DNA from: Bog-756 sp963704585
GTDB lineage: Bacteria > Actinomycetota > Acidimicrobiia > Acidimicrobiales > RAAP-2
Direction of reading: 5' to 3'
Assembly: GCA_963704585.1 (NCBI GenBank)
Contig: OY969919.1
Coordinates: 2,604,001 to 2,668,000 of the forward strand
Length of the DNA stretch: 64,000 bases
The position numbers and the translations under genes were made by a program. Shown here piece after piece: positions 8,162 to 15,570 of the stretch (position 1 is its first letter; each line of letters begins with the position of its first letter). Below the pieces are notes generated by a model that was given only the letters and a program-made list of their open reading frames with translations, was not told where the DNA came from and searched no databases.

Positions 8162-8434
8162 ATGGGGCGCGACGCGATCGAACGGAGCATCCCGGGTGCC
8201 GGGACCCTGTCAGCCGACGAGCTCCACGACATCAGTGCCAAGTCGAACAGTGTGCTGGCGGGGATGGCACCGAGAGCTCAGTGGATCCAGAGCTTCGTGA
8301 CCGACGACAAGATCTACTGCCTCTACCTCGCCGAGGACGAGGACGCCGTGCGCGAGCACGCACGGAGCGGAGGGTTCCCGGCCAACCAGGTCGCGCAGGT
8401 CAGCACCGTGATCGATCCGACGACCGGAGAGTGA
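8162..8434 (+). CDS. DUF4242 domain-containing small protein
   Basis: A 90-residue protein of the DUF4242 (nickel-ligand-binding SCO4226-like) family. The pattern MGRDAIERSIPGAGTLSADE, then WIQSFVTDDKIYCLYLAEDE and VREHARSGGFPANQVAQVST matches this ferredoxin-like fold. The ATG at 8162 is preceded by GAGGAGGA, which fixes the start against a longer frame at 8132. It is monocistronic between two oppositely oriented genes. Function is unknown beyond possible metal or ligand binding. Confidence 0.8.
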   Translation: MGRDAIERSIPGAGTLSADELHDISAKSNSVLAGMAPRAQWIQSFVTDDKIYCLYLAEDEDAVREHARSGGFPANQVAQVSTVIDPTTGE

Positions 8435-8461
8435 CGACGGGGCAGACTCGTCGGCGCCGGG

Positions 8462-8953
8462 CTACGCGGCGCCGACCGTCCCTGCCCGTTCTGCGAACCG
8501 GGCCAGCCCCCGCTGCCAGCCGTCCGGCGATCTCACGGCGTCCCGCATCTGCTCCCATCCGGCGCCGTGGCGGTCGAGATGGCGGTGTGTGAGCTCGACG
8601 CGGGTGCCCGCGGCACCGTCCGGGACGAAGGTGACCTCCACCTCGCTCACCTTCGCCGGGTCGTCCTCGATCTGCCACTGCAGGCTGATGTTCCAGGAGA
8701 TCACGAACCGCCTCGGCGGCTCGTAGGCGAGCACGCGACCCCAGCGGCACTCCGTCCCGTCGGTCGCCCGGTCGAAGACCGCTCCGCCGACGCTGGGCTC
8801 GAAGACCATCTCGGCGAGCTCACCCTGGAGGATGTGGTGCTCGGGCGGCCACCAGCTCCCGATGCCCTCGGTGAAGACCGAGAACGCGTCCTCGGGGGAC
8901 GCCGCCACGACCACGGAGGTCCGGACGGCGGTGTCGGTCGATTGCGATGTCAT
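8462..8953 (-). CDS. SRPBCC / AHSA1-family protein
   Basis: A 163-residue helix-grip (START-like) protein. VVVAASPEDAFSVFTEGIGS is the N-terminal strand-helix, WWPPEHHIL and RWGRVLAYEPPRRFVISWNI are usual core elements. Such proteins bind hydrophobic ligands. Its start overlaps the stop of an ArsR regulator (ATGA), the common ArsR-AHSA1 pair in actinobacteria. The pair is mirrored by a second ArsR-SRPBCC set on the other strand. Ligand unknown. Confidence 0.85.
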   Translation of the reverse strand: MTSQSTDTAVRTSVVVAASPEDAFSVFTEGIGSWWPPEHHILQGELAEMVFEPSVGGAVFDRATDGTECRWGRVLAYEPPRRFVISWNISLQWQIEDDPAKVSEVEVTFVPDGAAGTRVELTHRHLDRHGAGWEQMRDAVRSPDGWQRGLARFAERAGTVGAA

Positions 8954-9297
8954 GGGGTTCCTCCCTGTCCTGTCTCTTCGACGGCGACTTTGAACGACGC
9001 GAGTGCAAGGACCCAGAAGCGCTCGAGGTGGGCGCGGAGCTCGGCCACGCCCGTGGGGTCCACGTGGTAGCGGCGCCGGGTCCCCTCTGGCCGGTCCACG
9101 ACGAGCCGGGCGTCCTTGAGCACCTTCAGGTGCTGGGAGACCGCCGGCCGCGACACCGGCAGGAGGTCGGCGAGCACGCCGACCGGACGCGGCTCCTCGG
9201 CGACCAGCTCGAAGATCGCGAGGCGGGTCGGATCGGCCAGGACGCCCAGGGGGGAGCGTTCGTACGTCCTCACAAACCGTAAGTTACTGGTTACCAA
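8950..9297 (-). CDS. ArsR-family winged-helix regulator
   Basis: A 115-residue ArsR-type regulator. SPLGVLADPTRLAIFELVAE is the opening helix and VSRPAVSQHLKVLKDARLV is the recognition helix; YHVDPTGVAELRAHLERFW is the C-terminal helix seen in AHSA1-linked ArsR proteins. No metal-binding cysteines are visible. The listed start is TTG at 9297, but GTG at 9273 is equally possible; neither has a clear Shine-Dalgarno. A repeat resembling an operator overlaps this start region, suggesting autoregulation. Confidence 0.85.
   Translation of the reverse strand: MVTSNLRFVRTYERSPLGVLADPTRLAIFELVAEEPRPVGVLADLLPVSRPAVSQHLKVLKDARLVVDRPEGTRRRYHVDPTGVAELRAHLERFWVLALASFKVAVEETGQGGTP
9279..9295. promoter_or_regulatory. 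Probable ArsR operator (GTAAGTTAC / GTTACC repeat)
   Basis: GTAAGTTAC is an inverted repeat around a central base and is followed after TG by a second GTTAC in GGTTACC, itself a palindrome. The site overlaps the 5' end of the minus-strand ArsR gene, a usual place for autorepression. The half-site differs from the one in the divergent module, so the two regulators probably recognise different DNA. Confidence 0.4.
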
Positions 9298-9372
9298 GTG
9301 GCTGCGTCAACCGGACCGAAGGCGTCTCGCCCTGCCCGGCCCTGCACTTGACCGGAGGTCGCACGGCGTCAT

Positions 9373-9396
9373 ACACTTAAGGAAATGCTTAAGTGT
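9373..9396. promoter_or_regulatory. Palindromic operator spanning the ArsR start codon
   Basis: Perfect 9-base arms ACACTTAAG (9373-9381) and CTTAAGTGT (9388-9396) flank a 6-base centre. The ATG of the plus-strand ArsR gene at 9385-9387 is inside the centre, so a bound dimer would cover the translation start and the message is probably leaderless or very short-leadered. Low-GC content compared with the surroundings supports a regulatory role. Confidence 0.65.
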
Positions 9397-9720
9397 CTAG
9401 CCCTGGAACCGCCCGACTTCGACCAGGTCTTCCACACGCTCGCCGATCCGAGCCGCCGGAGCATGGTGCAGCGACTGGCACGGGGTCCGGCGTCGGTCAG
9501 CCAGCTCGCGGCGCCGCTCGAGATGTCCCTGGCCGCCGTGATGCAGCATCTGAGCGTGCTCGAGGCCGCAGCGGTCGTCTCCTCGGTGAAGGTCGGCCGG
9601 GTGCGCACGTGCCGGCTCGAGCCGGCCGTCCTGCGCAGCTCCGAGGAGTGGATGGGCGACCAGCGGTCTGCGTGGGAGGCACGGCTCGACCGTCTCGGCG
9701 AGGAGCTCGGCGGCGGGTAG
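9385..9720 (+). CDS. ArsR-family winged-helix regulator
   Basis: A 111-residue regulator of the AHSA1-linked ArsR group. FDQVFHTLADPSRRSMVQRL is the N-terminal helix, SLAAVMQHLSVLEAAAVV is the recognition helix and RTCRLEPAVLRSSEEWM follows the wing. No metal-site cysteines of the classic type. It is the first gene of an ArsR, SRPBCC, RibD-like operon. The ATG lies inside a perfect inverted repeat and lacks a Shine-Dalgarno, which fits leaderless translation common in actinobacteria. Confidence 0.88.
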   Translation: MLKCLALEPPDFDQVFHTLADPSRRSMVQRLARGPASVSQLAAPLEMSLAAVMQHLSVLEAAAVVSSVKVGRVRTCRLEPAVLRSSEEWMGDQRSAWEARLDRLGEELGGG

Positions 9721-9765
9721 AGGAGCAGTCGGCAACAGGAGCACGACGACGAGGAGGTCGGTGCA

Positions 9766-10221
9766 GTGAAGGTACAGAACGTGGTGCACAGCACATTCAC
9801 GCTGGAGCGGACGTATCCGGTGCTACCCGGCCGCGTCTTTGCGGCGTGGGCGGACCGCGACACCAAGGCCCGGTGGTTCGCGAACGGCTCGCCCGACTAC
9901 GAGCTCGACCTCCGTCCGGGCGGCACGGAACGCCACGCCGCCATCCTTGAGGGCAAGCGGATCACGTGGGAGTCGCTCTACCGGGATGTGGTCCGGGACA
10001 AGCGGATCGTCTACACCTCGGTGCTCGCCGAGGACGACGTCGTCGCGACCGTGTCGCTCACGACGGTCGAGTTCGAGGCCGACGGTGACAGCACCAGGCT
10101 GGTCCTGGTCGAGACCGGTGCCTACCTCGACGGGCGCGAGCAGCCCGAGTGGCGCGAACAGGGGACGAGCGACTGGCTCGACGCGCTCGGTCGGGACCTC
10201 GACTCGCTGAGGGCCTCCTGA
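9766..10221 (+). CDS. SRPBCC / AHSA1-family protein
   Basis: A 151-residue helix-grip protein. FTLERTYPVLPGRVFAAWAD, then KARWFANGSPDYELDLRPGG and the C-terminal REQGTSDWLDALGRDL match activator-of-Hsp90-like ligand-binding proteins encoded next to ArsR regulators. The GTG start at 9766 follows the purine-rich ACGACGAGGAGGT region. The stop overlaps the ATG of the RibD-like gene by one base (TGATG), so the three genes of this operon are coupled. Confidence 0.85.
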   Translation: MKVQNVVHSTFTLERTYPVLPGRVFAAWADRDTKARWFANGSPDYELDLRPGGTERHAAILEGKRITWESLYRDVVRDKRIVYTSVLAEDDVVATVSLTTVEFEADGDSTRLVLVETGAYLDGREQPEWREQGTSDWLDALGRDLDSLRAS

Positions 10222-10865
10222 TGGCGATCGCGCGCGTGCACAACTTCTCCGTCTCCCTCGACGGATTCGGCACGGGTGACGGGCAGAGCTTCGAGGCGCC
10301 TTTCGGGCACGCCGGCACGCGGATGGTGGAGTGGTTCCTCGCGACGCGGACTTTCCGTGAGGTGCACGGCGAGTCGGGCGGATCCACGGGTGCGGACGAC
10401 GCGTTCGCCAGCAACTGGGGGGTCGGGATCGGCGCGGAGATCATGGGTCGGAACAAGTTCGGTCCGCAGCGTGGACCGTGGATCGACGAGGAGTGGCGCG
10501 GTTGGTGGGGGGACGATCCCCCCTTCCACACGCCGGTATTCGTGCTCACGCACCACCCGCGCCCGTCGCTCGAGATGGCGGGCGGCACGACCTTCCACTT
10601 CATCGACGCCACCCCTGCCGAGGCGCTCGACGAGGCCCGCCGGGCGGCGGGCGGCCTCGACGTCCGGATCGGCGGCGGGCCGTCGACGGTTCGCGACTTC
10701 CTGGCGGCCGACCTCGTCGACCACCTGCACGTCGTGGTCGTCCCGGTCCTGCTCGGGTCCGGTGTGCGCCTCTGGGACGGGATCGCCGATCTCGAGCAGC
10801 GATTCGACGTGGACATGGTCAGCACGCCGAGCGGCGTGACCCACACCACGTTCACCCGGCGATGA
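10221..10865 (+). CDS. Dihydrofolate reductase / RibD C-terminal family reductase
   Basis: A 214-residue RibD_C-type protein. FSVSLDGFGTG is the opening strand with the conserved aspartate, GAEIMGRNKFGP holds the MGRxxF-like motif and VRIGGGPSTVRDFLAADLVD the cofactor loop. Such proteins reduce pterin-like or other carbonyl substrates with NADPH; most copies outside riboflavin operons have no known substrate. It is the third gene of the ArsR-SRPBCC operon, starting within the preceding stop codon. Confidence 0.85.
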   Translation: MAIARVHNFSVSLDGFGTGDGQSFEAPFGHAGTRMVEWFLATRTFREVHGESGGSTGADDAFASNWGVGIGAEIMGRNKFGPQRGPWIDEEWRGWWGDDPPFHTPVFVLTHHPRPSLEMAGGTTFHFIDATPAEALDEARRAAGGLDVRIGGGPSTVRDFLAADLVDHLHVVVVPVLLGSGVRLWDGIADLEQRFDVDMVSTPSGVTHTTFTRR

Positions 10866-10914
10866 GGTGACGGGTTCACCCGGCGTCGAGCCGACGGCCC
10901 GGCGATGAGGTGAC
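10855..10914 (+). repeat. 17-bp direct repeat joining two genes
   Basis: CCCGGCGATGAGGTGAC occurs at 10855-10871 and again at 10898-10914. The first copy contains the stop of the RibD-like gene, and the second contains the GTG start of the GHMP kinase. A local tandem duplication of about 43 bases is the simplest origin. Confidence 0.75.
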
Positions 10915-11956
10915 CGCACACGAACCCCGGGCGGTCCGCGTCGGGGCCAGCGCACCGATCCGGATCTGCGACACCGGAGGTTGGACCGACACGTGGTTCG
11001 CGGGTCACGGCTGCGTCTTCCACATCGCCGTCCGTCCGACGGTCGACGTGGAGCTCGGCATCCGTCCGCGGAGCGACCGGGAGCCGCGGGTGGTCCTCGA
11101 CGTCGCGACCTTCGGTGAGCGGTACGGCTTCGAGCTCGACAACCCGCCCGGCCGCCATCCGCTGCTCGAGGCGACGGTCGACGAGATCGGGCTGCCCGAC
11201 GACGTGTCGGTCGACGTCAGGATCGAGTCGGACGCACCGCCGGGCAGCTCGACGGGCACGTCGGCGTCGGCAACCGTCGCGCTCGTCGGTGCCCTCGATC
11301 ACCTCACGCCCGGGCGGTACACACGGCGCGAGGTGGCCCGGACCGCCCACCGGGTCGAGGTCGATCGGGTCGGGAGGGAGTCCGGGATCCAGGACCAGCT
11401 CTGTGCCGCCTTCGGCGGCGTCAACTTCATCGAGATCCCCGGGTATCCGGACGCGCGGGTGATGCCGCTCGAGGTCCCGGACGCGTTCGCCTCGGAGCTC
11501 GAGCGCCGGCTGCTCGTCGTCTACCTCGGCGGCCCGCACGCCTCGTCCGACGTCCACGCCCGGGTGATCGAGCACCTCGCCGGCGGCTCCGGCGGACACG
11601 AGCTCGAATCGCTGCGCGCGTGCGCGCGGCGGTCGCGCGTGGCCTTCGAGTCGCAGGACCTGCCGGGGCTCGGTCGGGCGATGGAGGACAACACCGACGT
11701 GCAGCGCCGACTCCACCCCGACCTGGTCGACGACGACGCCGAGCAGGTGCTCGAGCTGGCCGCCGCGCACGGCGCGCTCGGGTCGAAGGTGAACGGCGCG
11801 GGCGGCGAGGGAGGGAGCCTGACCGTGCTCTTCGGACCGGACCTCGACGGTGGTCCCGCGTTCATCCGGGCGCTGCGGGGGTGCCTCCCCGCTGCCGACG
11901 CCGTGCCGGTCGAGCTCGATCGGCACGGGCTGCGAACCTGGCAGGCGAGGCGGTAG
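10910..11956 (+). CDS. GHMP-family sugar kinase (heptose-7-phosphate kinase-like)
   Basis: A 348-residue GHMP kinase. The N-terminal PIRICDTGGWTDTWFAGHG matches HddA-like kinases, motif 2 is DAPPGSSTGTSASATV, and motif 3 is KVNGAGGEGGSLTVLF. These proteins phosphorylate sugars such as D-glycero-manno-heptose 7-phosphate or fucose-type substrates. No lipopolysaccharide or heptose genes lie nearby, so the substrate is open. The GTG start is within a duplicated 17-bp segment and lacks a strong Shine-Dalgarno; it could be translated by reinitiation after the RibD-like stop 45 bases away. Confidence 0.82.
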   Translation: MTAHEPRAVRVGASAPIRICDTGGWTDTWFAGHGCVFHIAVRPTVDVELGIRPRSDREPRVVLDVATFGERYGFELDNPPGRHPLLEATVDEIGLPDDVSVDVRIESDAPPGSSTGTSASATVALVGALDHLTPGRYTRREVARTAHRVEVDRVGRESGIQDQLCAAFGGVNFIEIPGYPDARVMPLEVPDAFASELERRLLVVYLGGPHASSDVHARVIEHLAGGSGGHELESLRACARRSRVAFESQDLPGLGRAMEDNTDVQRRLHPDLVDDDAEQVLELAAAHGALGSKVNGAGGEGGSLTVLFGPDLDGGPAFIRALRGCLPAADAVPVELDRHGLRTWQARR

Positions 11957-11990
11957 CGGCGTTGCGGCGGAAGCGGCAGGCGCCGGAGAG

Positions 11991-12557
11991 TCAGGCCGGG
12001 GCGGTCACCGCGCGGAGTGCGTCGAGCGACTCGCGGATCGAATTCGGGAGTGAGGTCTCTGCCCCGGCGTCGATCCAGCGCTCGAAGCCGAGACGGAACG
12101 CCGCGGTCCCCGCCTCGGCACTCAGGGTCGCCGCCGGCTCGCCGACGCCCCGCTGCCGGAGCGCACCTGCCATCGCCGCTGCCAGCGTTGCGAGCTTGAT
12201 GAGCTCGCGCTCGCGGAGCTCGGGGTTGGCGACGATGACCGCTTGGCGCCTACGGGCCTGCTCGGGGCGTTCCGCGAGCGCCTCGCCGGCCTTTACCAGC
12301 GCGTCACCAACGGCGTCGATCGGGCCGGCCGAGGCGGGCGCGCCGGCGACGGCTCCGGTCAACAGGTCCCGCAGCGCGTCGGCTCCGCCGAAGAGCACCT
12401 CACGCTTGTCGACGAAGTGGCGGAAGAACGTCCGTTCCGTGAGGCCCGCTCGCGTCGCGATCTCCGCCACCGTCGTCCGGTCGAAGCCGCGCTCCGTATA
12501 GAGGTCGAGGGCCGCCTGCGCCAGGCGTCCACGTGCGTCCGGCTCCCATCGGACCAT
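11991..12557 (-). CDS. TetR-family transcriptional regulator
   Basis: A 188-residue TetR protein: LDLYTERGFDRTTVAEIATR and AGLTERTFFRHFVDKREVLF form the helix-turn-helix of the three-helix DNA-binding domain. The C-terminal domain (ERWIDAGAETSLPNSIRESL) resembles mycobacterial-type regulators of efflux or lipid genes. It is convergent with the GHMP kinase and separated by 86 bases from the thioesterase gene that precedes it on the same strand. No palindrome is obvious at its start. Confidence 0.88.
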   Translation of the reverse strand: MVRWEPDARGRLAQAALDLYTERGFDRTTVAEIATRAGLTERTFFRHFVDKREVLFGGADALRDLLTGAVAGAPASAGPIDAVGDALVKAGEALAERPEQARRRQAVIVANPELRERELIKLATLAAAMAGALRQRGVGEPAATLSAEAGTAAFRLGFERWIDAGAETSLPNSIRESLDALRAVTAPA

Positions 12558-12643
12558 GCGTTCGATGGTACCGGACGACAGCTCCTGACATCACGGGGCC
12601 TGGAGCGGCGTCCGTCCCTGGACGGGGGACCGGCCGCCGAGCG

Positions 12644-13459
12644 TCAGGTGTCCCGGGCTTCGATGAGCAGCGACTGGCTCGACTGGCCGAGCTGGCCGTC
12701 GACGTCGTAGATGGTGGCGACCGACTGCCCGCAGCCGGTCCGGCTGAGGACGCCGTCGCACTCGAGCCCGATCCAGCCGGGGGACGGCGGGCGGCCCAGG
12801 CTCACGACGAGGTCCGCGTTCATGTACGACCAACGGCGGAAGTGGAGGCGGTTTGCGGTCCCTCCGGATCCGTAGTCGGCGGCCGCGACGACACCGTCGA
12901 GTGGAGCCGGCGCACGCTCCGCGACGATCGGGAGGAGGAGCTGGAGCCAGAGACGCTGCCGCCCCGACGGTGACGGGATCGGATCCCAGCACGAGGCCAT
13001 GGCGACGCTGTCGAAGCTGTCCCAGCCGAGGCGTCGCCGGGCGACCTCGTTCGGTGCGCCGAGGTCGGGCCGGTCGTCGGCGGAGAAGACGCTCTCGTGA
13101 GTCGTCGCATCCTCCGGGAGCGCGAGGTTGGTCCGTCGGATGCGCAGCGCCCGTGCACGTGCCACGGGTCGGTCGTCGGCCGACAGCACGACGCACTGCC
13201 GCTTCACGCGGCGACCGCCTTCGGTCGCGCCGATCTCCGCGCCGAGCGGTCGGAAGGGCACCGGTGCGAGGAGCTCGACGAGGATCCGCGTCGTCACCTC
13301 GTCCTCGGGATGGTCGAGCAGTGCCGCGAGCAGGGCGCTCACGGCCGCGCCGTGCAGGACGGACCGGTCCCACGGGCCCGTCGCGGCGACGGTCGGCACG
13401 AATCGCGCTCCGTCCGGCTCGAAGACGGCGGTCGTGGCGGCAGAGGCTTCGTCGGTCAT
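12644..13459 (-). CDS. Acyl-CoA thioesterase family protein (double hot-dog)
   Basis: A 271-residue protein of the TesB-like or 4HBT_3 class common in actinobacteria. LHGAAVSALLAALLDH, ILVELLAPVPFRPL, GRRVKRQCVVLSADDRPVAR and WIGLECDGVLSRTGCGQSVA are placed as in double hot-dog thioesterases acting on CoA thioesters. The ATG at 13459 (MTDEASAA) is preferred over a longer frame with arginine-rich, shadow-like sequence. It is followed by the TetR gene, which may regulate it. Confidence 0.8.
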   Translation of the reverse strand: MTDEASAATTAVFEPDGARFVPTVAATGPWDRSVLHGAAVSALLAALLDHPEDEVTTRILVELLAPVPFRPLGAEIGATEGGRRVKRQCVVLSADDRPVARARALRIRRTNLALPEDATTHESVFSADDRPDLGAPNEVARRRLGWDSFDSVAMASCWDPIPSPSGRQRLWLQLLLPIVAERAPAPLDGVVAAADYGSGGTANRLHFRRWSYMNADLVVSLGRPPSPGWIGLECDGVLSRTGCGQSVATIYDVDGQLGQSSQSLLIEARDT

Positions 13460-13942
13460 CGGTCGGAGGGGTCCGCCGTGGCCCGGGTCCGGACCGGATC
13501 GAGGCGCCCGGAGGAGGGGTGGCCGGCGGGTCTGCGGATCATAGGCAGATCGCGACCGGCCGATCCCCGTTCGGTGCACGCAACCTCAAGCCGGCGGGTG
13601 AACCACCCGATGATCTGGCAAGACGGACCCATCAGGTGCGCACATGAGCCAGACGACCCAGGAGCACGTGGGACGGGCGAGTGCAGAGGCGCCCGGTGCC
13701 GGTGCCGGCTCGCTCCGCATCCGGCGGTGTCGGGCGCCGTGGCGGGACCGTCTGCGTCCCTCCATGGTGCTCCCGTTCGGCGATCCCCTACGCCGCGGCA
13801 ACCGGCGCGTGGAAGACCCTGCGGGTGATGTTCCACGCGTACGACGGCAACACCGACGACGGACCTCTTGCCCTCGCCCTCGCCGTCGTCATGGGGTGAG
13901 GATCGGACAGAACGCGAACCACCGGCGCGCCGACCCGGACCC
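13460..13942. other. Non-coding interval, no supported gene
   Basis: About 480 bases lie between the thioesterase start and the GNAT stop. Short frames exist on both strands (for example 13681-13899 plus and 13586-13801 minus) but none has a recognisable domain or convincing start. The thioesterase promoter should be in the left part. No hairpin, repeat or RNA motif was recognised. Confidence 0.5.
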
Positions 13943-14581
13943 TCACGGAAGGAACGGCCCGCCCGGATCGGGAGCACGCCAGAGCCGCCAGATCGGGGGC
14001 CCGTCCTTGATCCGCAGCTCGTCGACGACCTCGAAGCCGAGGCGTCCGTACCAGGAGACGTTCTCGGGTCGTTGGGTCTCGGTGTACGCAGGGAGCAGGT
14101 CCGCGTCGCACTGCTCGAGCACTGGCCGAACCACCGCGGTGCCGTGGCCCCGGTGTTGCGCCGCCGGGTCGGTGGCGAGGAGCGCGAGGTACCAGTGGGG
14201 CTCGACGGGATGGCGGCGCTCGACCTCGCGGAGGAGCGTGGCGGCGACCCGCCGGTTGCGCATCGTGACGAGCAGCCGCGCGGCGCGGAGGTCGCGTACC
14301 TGTCGATCGAAGCGTCCGCGTGGCAAGGCGCCCGGACCGAGCCACCCGGCGAAGCTGAGAGGTCGTCCAGTGGCGCCGGTGACGAATCGAACAGCGGCGT
14401 CGGTCCGGAGGTCGGCCAGTGCGGTTCGGAAGACGCGAGGCAGGACGCGGTACTGGGCGAGAAGCCGGTCACCGGTCAGGTAGTTGAAGAGCGGGTCGTC
14501 GAAGAACGCGCGCGAGAGCAACGTCAAGATTGCCGCGGCGGTGTCGGCCCCTTCGACCTTCCGGACCCCGGTCCCGCTCAC
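13943..14581 (-). CDS. GNAT-family N-acetyltransferase
   Basis: A 212-residue acetyltransferase. LALLATDPAAQHRGHGTAVV is motif A with the acetyl-CoA loop (QHRGHG), LLPAYTETQRPENVSWYGRLGF is split here between motif B and the end, and the N-terminus ILTLLSRAFFDDPLFNYL is that of actinobacterial GNATs of this length. The GTG start at 14581 overlaps the stop of the regulator fragment upstream (GTGA). Acceptor substrate unknown. Confidence 0.85.
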   Translation of the reverse strand: MSGTGVRKVEGADTAAAILTLLSRAFFDDPLFNYLTGDRLLAQYRVLPRVFRTALADLRTDAAVRFVTGATGRPLSFAGWLGPGALPRGRFDRQVRDLRAARLLVTMRNRRVAATLLREVERRHPVEPHWYLALLATDPAAQHRGHGTAVVRPVLEQCDADLLPAYTETQRPENVSWYGRLGFEVVDELRIKDGPPIWRLWRAPDPGGPFLP

Positions 14582-14871
14582 CGCTGCGACCGGAGCGCGG
14601 CGACCTCGTCCCGCAGCGCCGCCACGTTCGCAGTGAGTGCCTCGAGCAGCTCCACGATGTGGGCGTTCGACGCCCACGGCGAGGGCGCTGGGTCCCCGCC
14701 GACCGAGGGCCCGTCGTAGCCGGCGGACCGCATCAGGCGGTCGTACCCGAGCCCGAGGGCCTGCGCCAGGCCGGCCAACACCCGTGGCGAGGGGGTCCGG
14801 ACCTGGTCCTGTTCGAGCTTGTGGATGTAGGCGGGCGAGCATCCGGCGTCCGCTGCGAACCGTCCGTCGTC
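14578..14871 (-). pseudogene. XRE-family regulator lacking its N-terminus
   Basis: The frame reads FAADAGCSPAYIHKLEQDQ, then TPSPRVLAGLAQALGLGYD and RLMRSAGYD, which is helices 2-5 of an XRE helix-turn-helix plus linker, followed by a coiled C-terminal LLEALTANVAALRDEVAALR. The first helix and start codon are missing: the frame begins directly after the TGA of the upstream tetR (14872-14874) and is in the same frame as it. The only internal start, GTG 14781, would remove the recognition helix. I read it as a 5'-truncated gene joined to tetR by deletion; a stop-codon readthrough product is a remote alternative. Confidence 0.55.
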
Positions 14872-15522
14872 TCAAGGCGAGAACGTCGCGGCGCTTCCCG
14901 CGGGACCGTCGGTGAGCAGCGGGAGCACCACCTCGCGCACCACGCGAGCGACGAACTCGCGGTCGGGGACCGTGCCGCGCACGAGCAGCATCACGTTGAG
15001 GCCCATCACGACGTCGGGCAGGAGCTCGAGCGGAGCGCGGTCGGCGAGCTCGCCGCGCGCGGCGGCACGTCCGAGCACCTCCTCGAGCACGGCCCGCGGG
15101 CGCTCGAGCAGGACGGCCATCGCCGCCAGCAGCTCGGGGTCGCGCCAGGCCGCACCGATGAGGCCGACGAACACCCCGAAGGCACGGCGCGCGGGTTCGT
15201 CGAAGTCGGGCATCGCGCCCACGAGGGCGTCGAGGTCGCCGGCGAGCGTCCCGGTGTCGGGGATCCTCCCGACCGGTGCGACGCGGTCACGCCACGCCGC
15301 GACGGCCGCGACCACCAGCTCTGCCTTCGACGACCACCGGCGGTAGATCGCGCCCTTGCCTGCACGGGCGCGCGCCGCGATCTCGTCGATCGTGAGCCGG
15401 TCGTAGCCGAGGTCGGCGAGCCCGTCGAGCGCAGCCTCGAGGATCGCGGCCTCGCGGCGTGGGTCGAGCGGTCGGCCCGCCCGCCGGGTCGGGGTGGGCG
15501 GGGTTGCAATCGACCCTGGCAC
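14872..15522 (-). CDS. TetR-family repressor of the adjacent ABC exporter
   Basis: A 216-residue TetR protein: ILEAALDGLADLGYDRLTID and EIAARARAGKGAIYRRWSSK make the DNA-binding domain, and the C-terminal half ends in REVVLPLLTDGP as in TetR_C regulators of drug exporters. It is divergent from a two-gene ABC exporter, with a perfect palindrome in the shared 48-base gap. This arrangement predicts repression of both itself and the exporter, released by the transported compound. Confidence 0.9.
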   Translation of the reverse strand: MPGSIATPPTPTRRAGRPLDPRREAAILEAALDGLADLGYDRLTIDEIAARARAGKGAIYRRWSSKAELVVAAVAAWRDRVAPVGRIPDTGTLAGDLDALVGAMPDFDEPARRAFGVFVGLIGAAWRDPELLAAMAVLLERPRAVLEEVLGRAAARGELADRAPLELLPDVVMGLNVMLLVRGTVPDREFVARVVREVVLPLLTDGPAGSAATFSP

Positions 15523-15534
15523 GCCTCCATACTA

Positions 15535-15553
15535 ATACGGAACCGTTCCGTAT
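15535..15553. promoter_or_regulatory. TetR operator palindrome between tetR and ABC exporter
   Basis: ATACGGAAC (15535-15543) and GTTCCGTAT (15545-15553) are perfect 9-base arms around one base. The site lies 13 bases upstream of the tetR start and 18 bases upstream of the exporter ATPase start, so a bound dimer would block both promoters. Confidence 0.8.
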
Positions 15554-15570
15554 CAAAAGGTGGCGCCCAC

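Noticed and set aside
13681..13899. 72-codon frame between thioesterase and GNAT genes
   Set aside because: No domain, poor start context and an overlapping frame of similar quality on the other strand.
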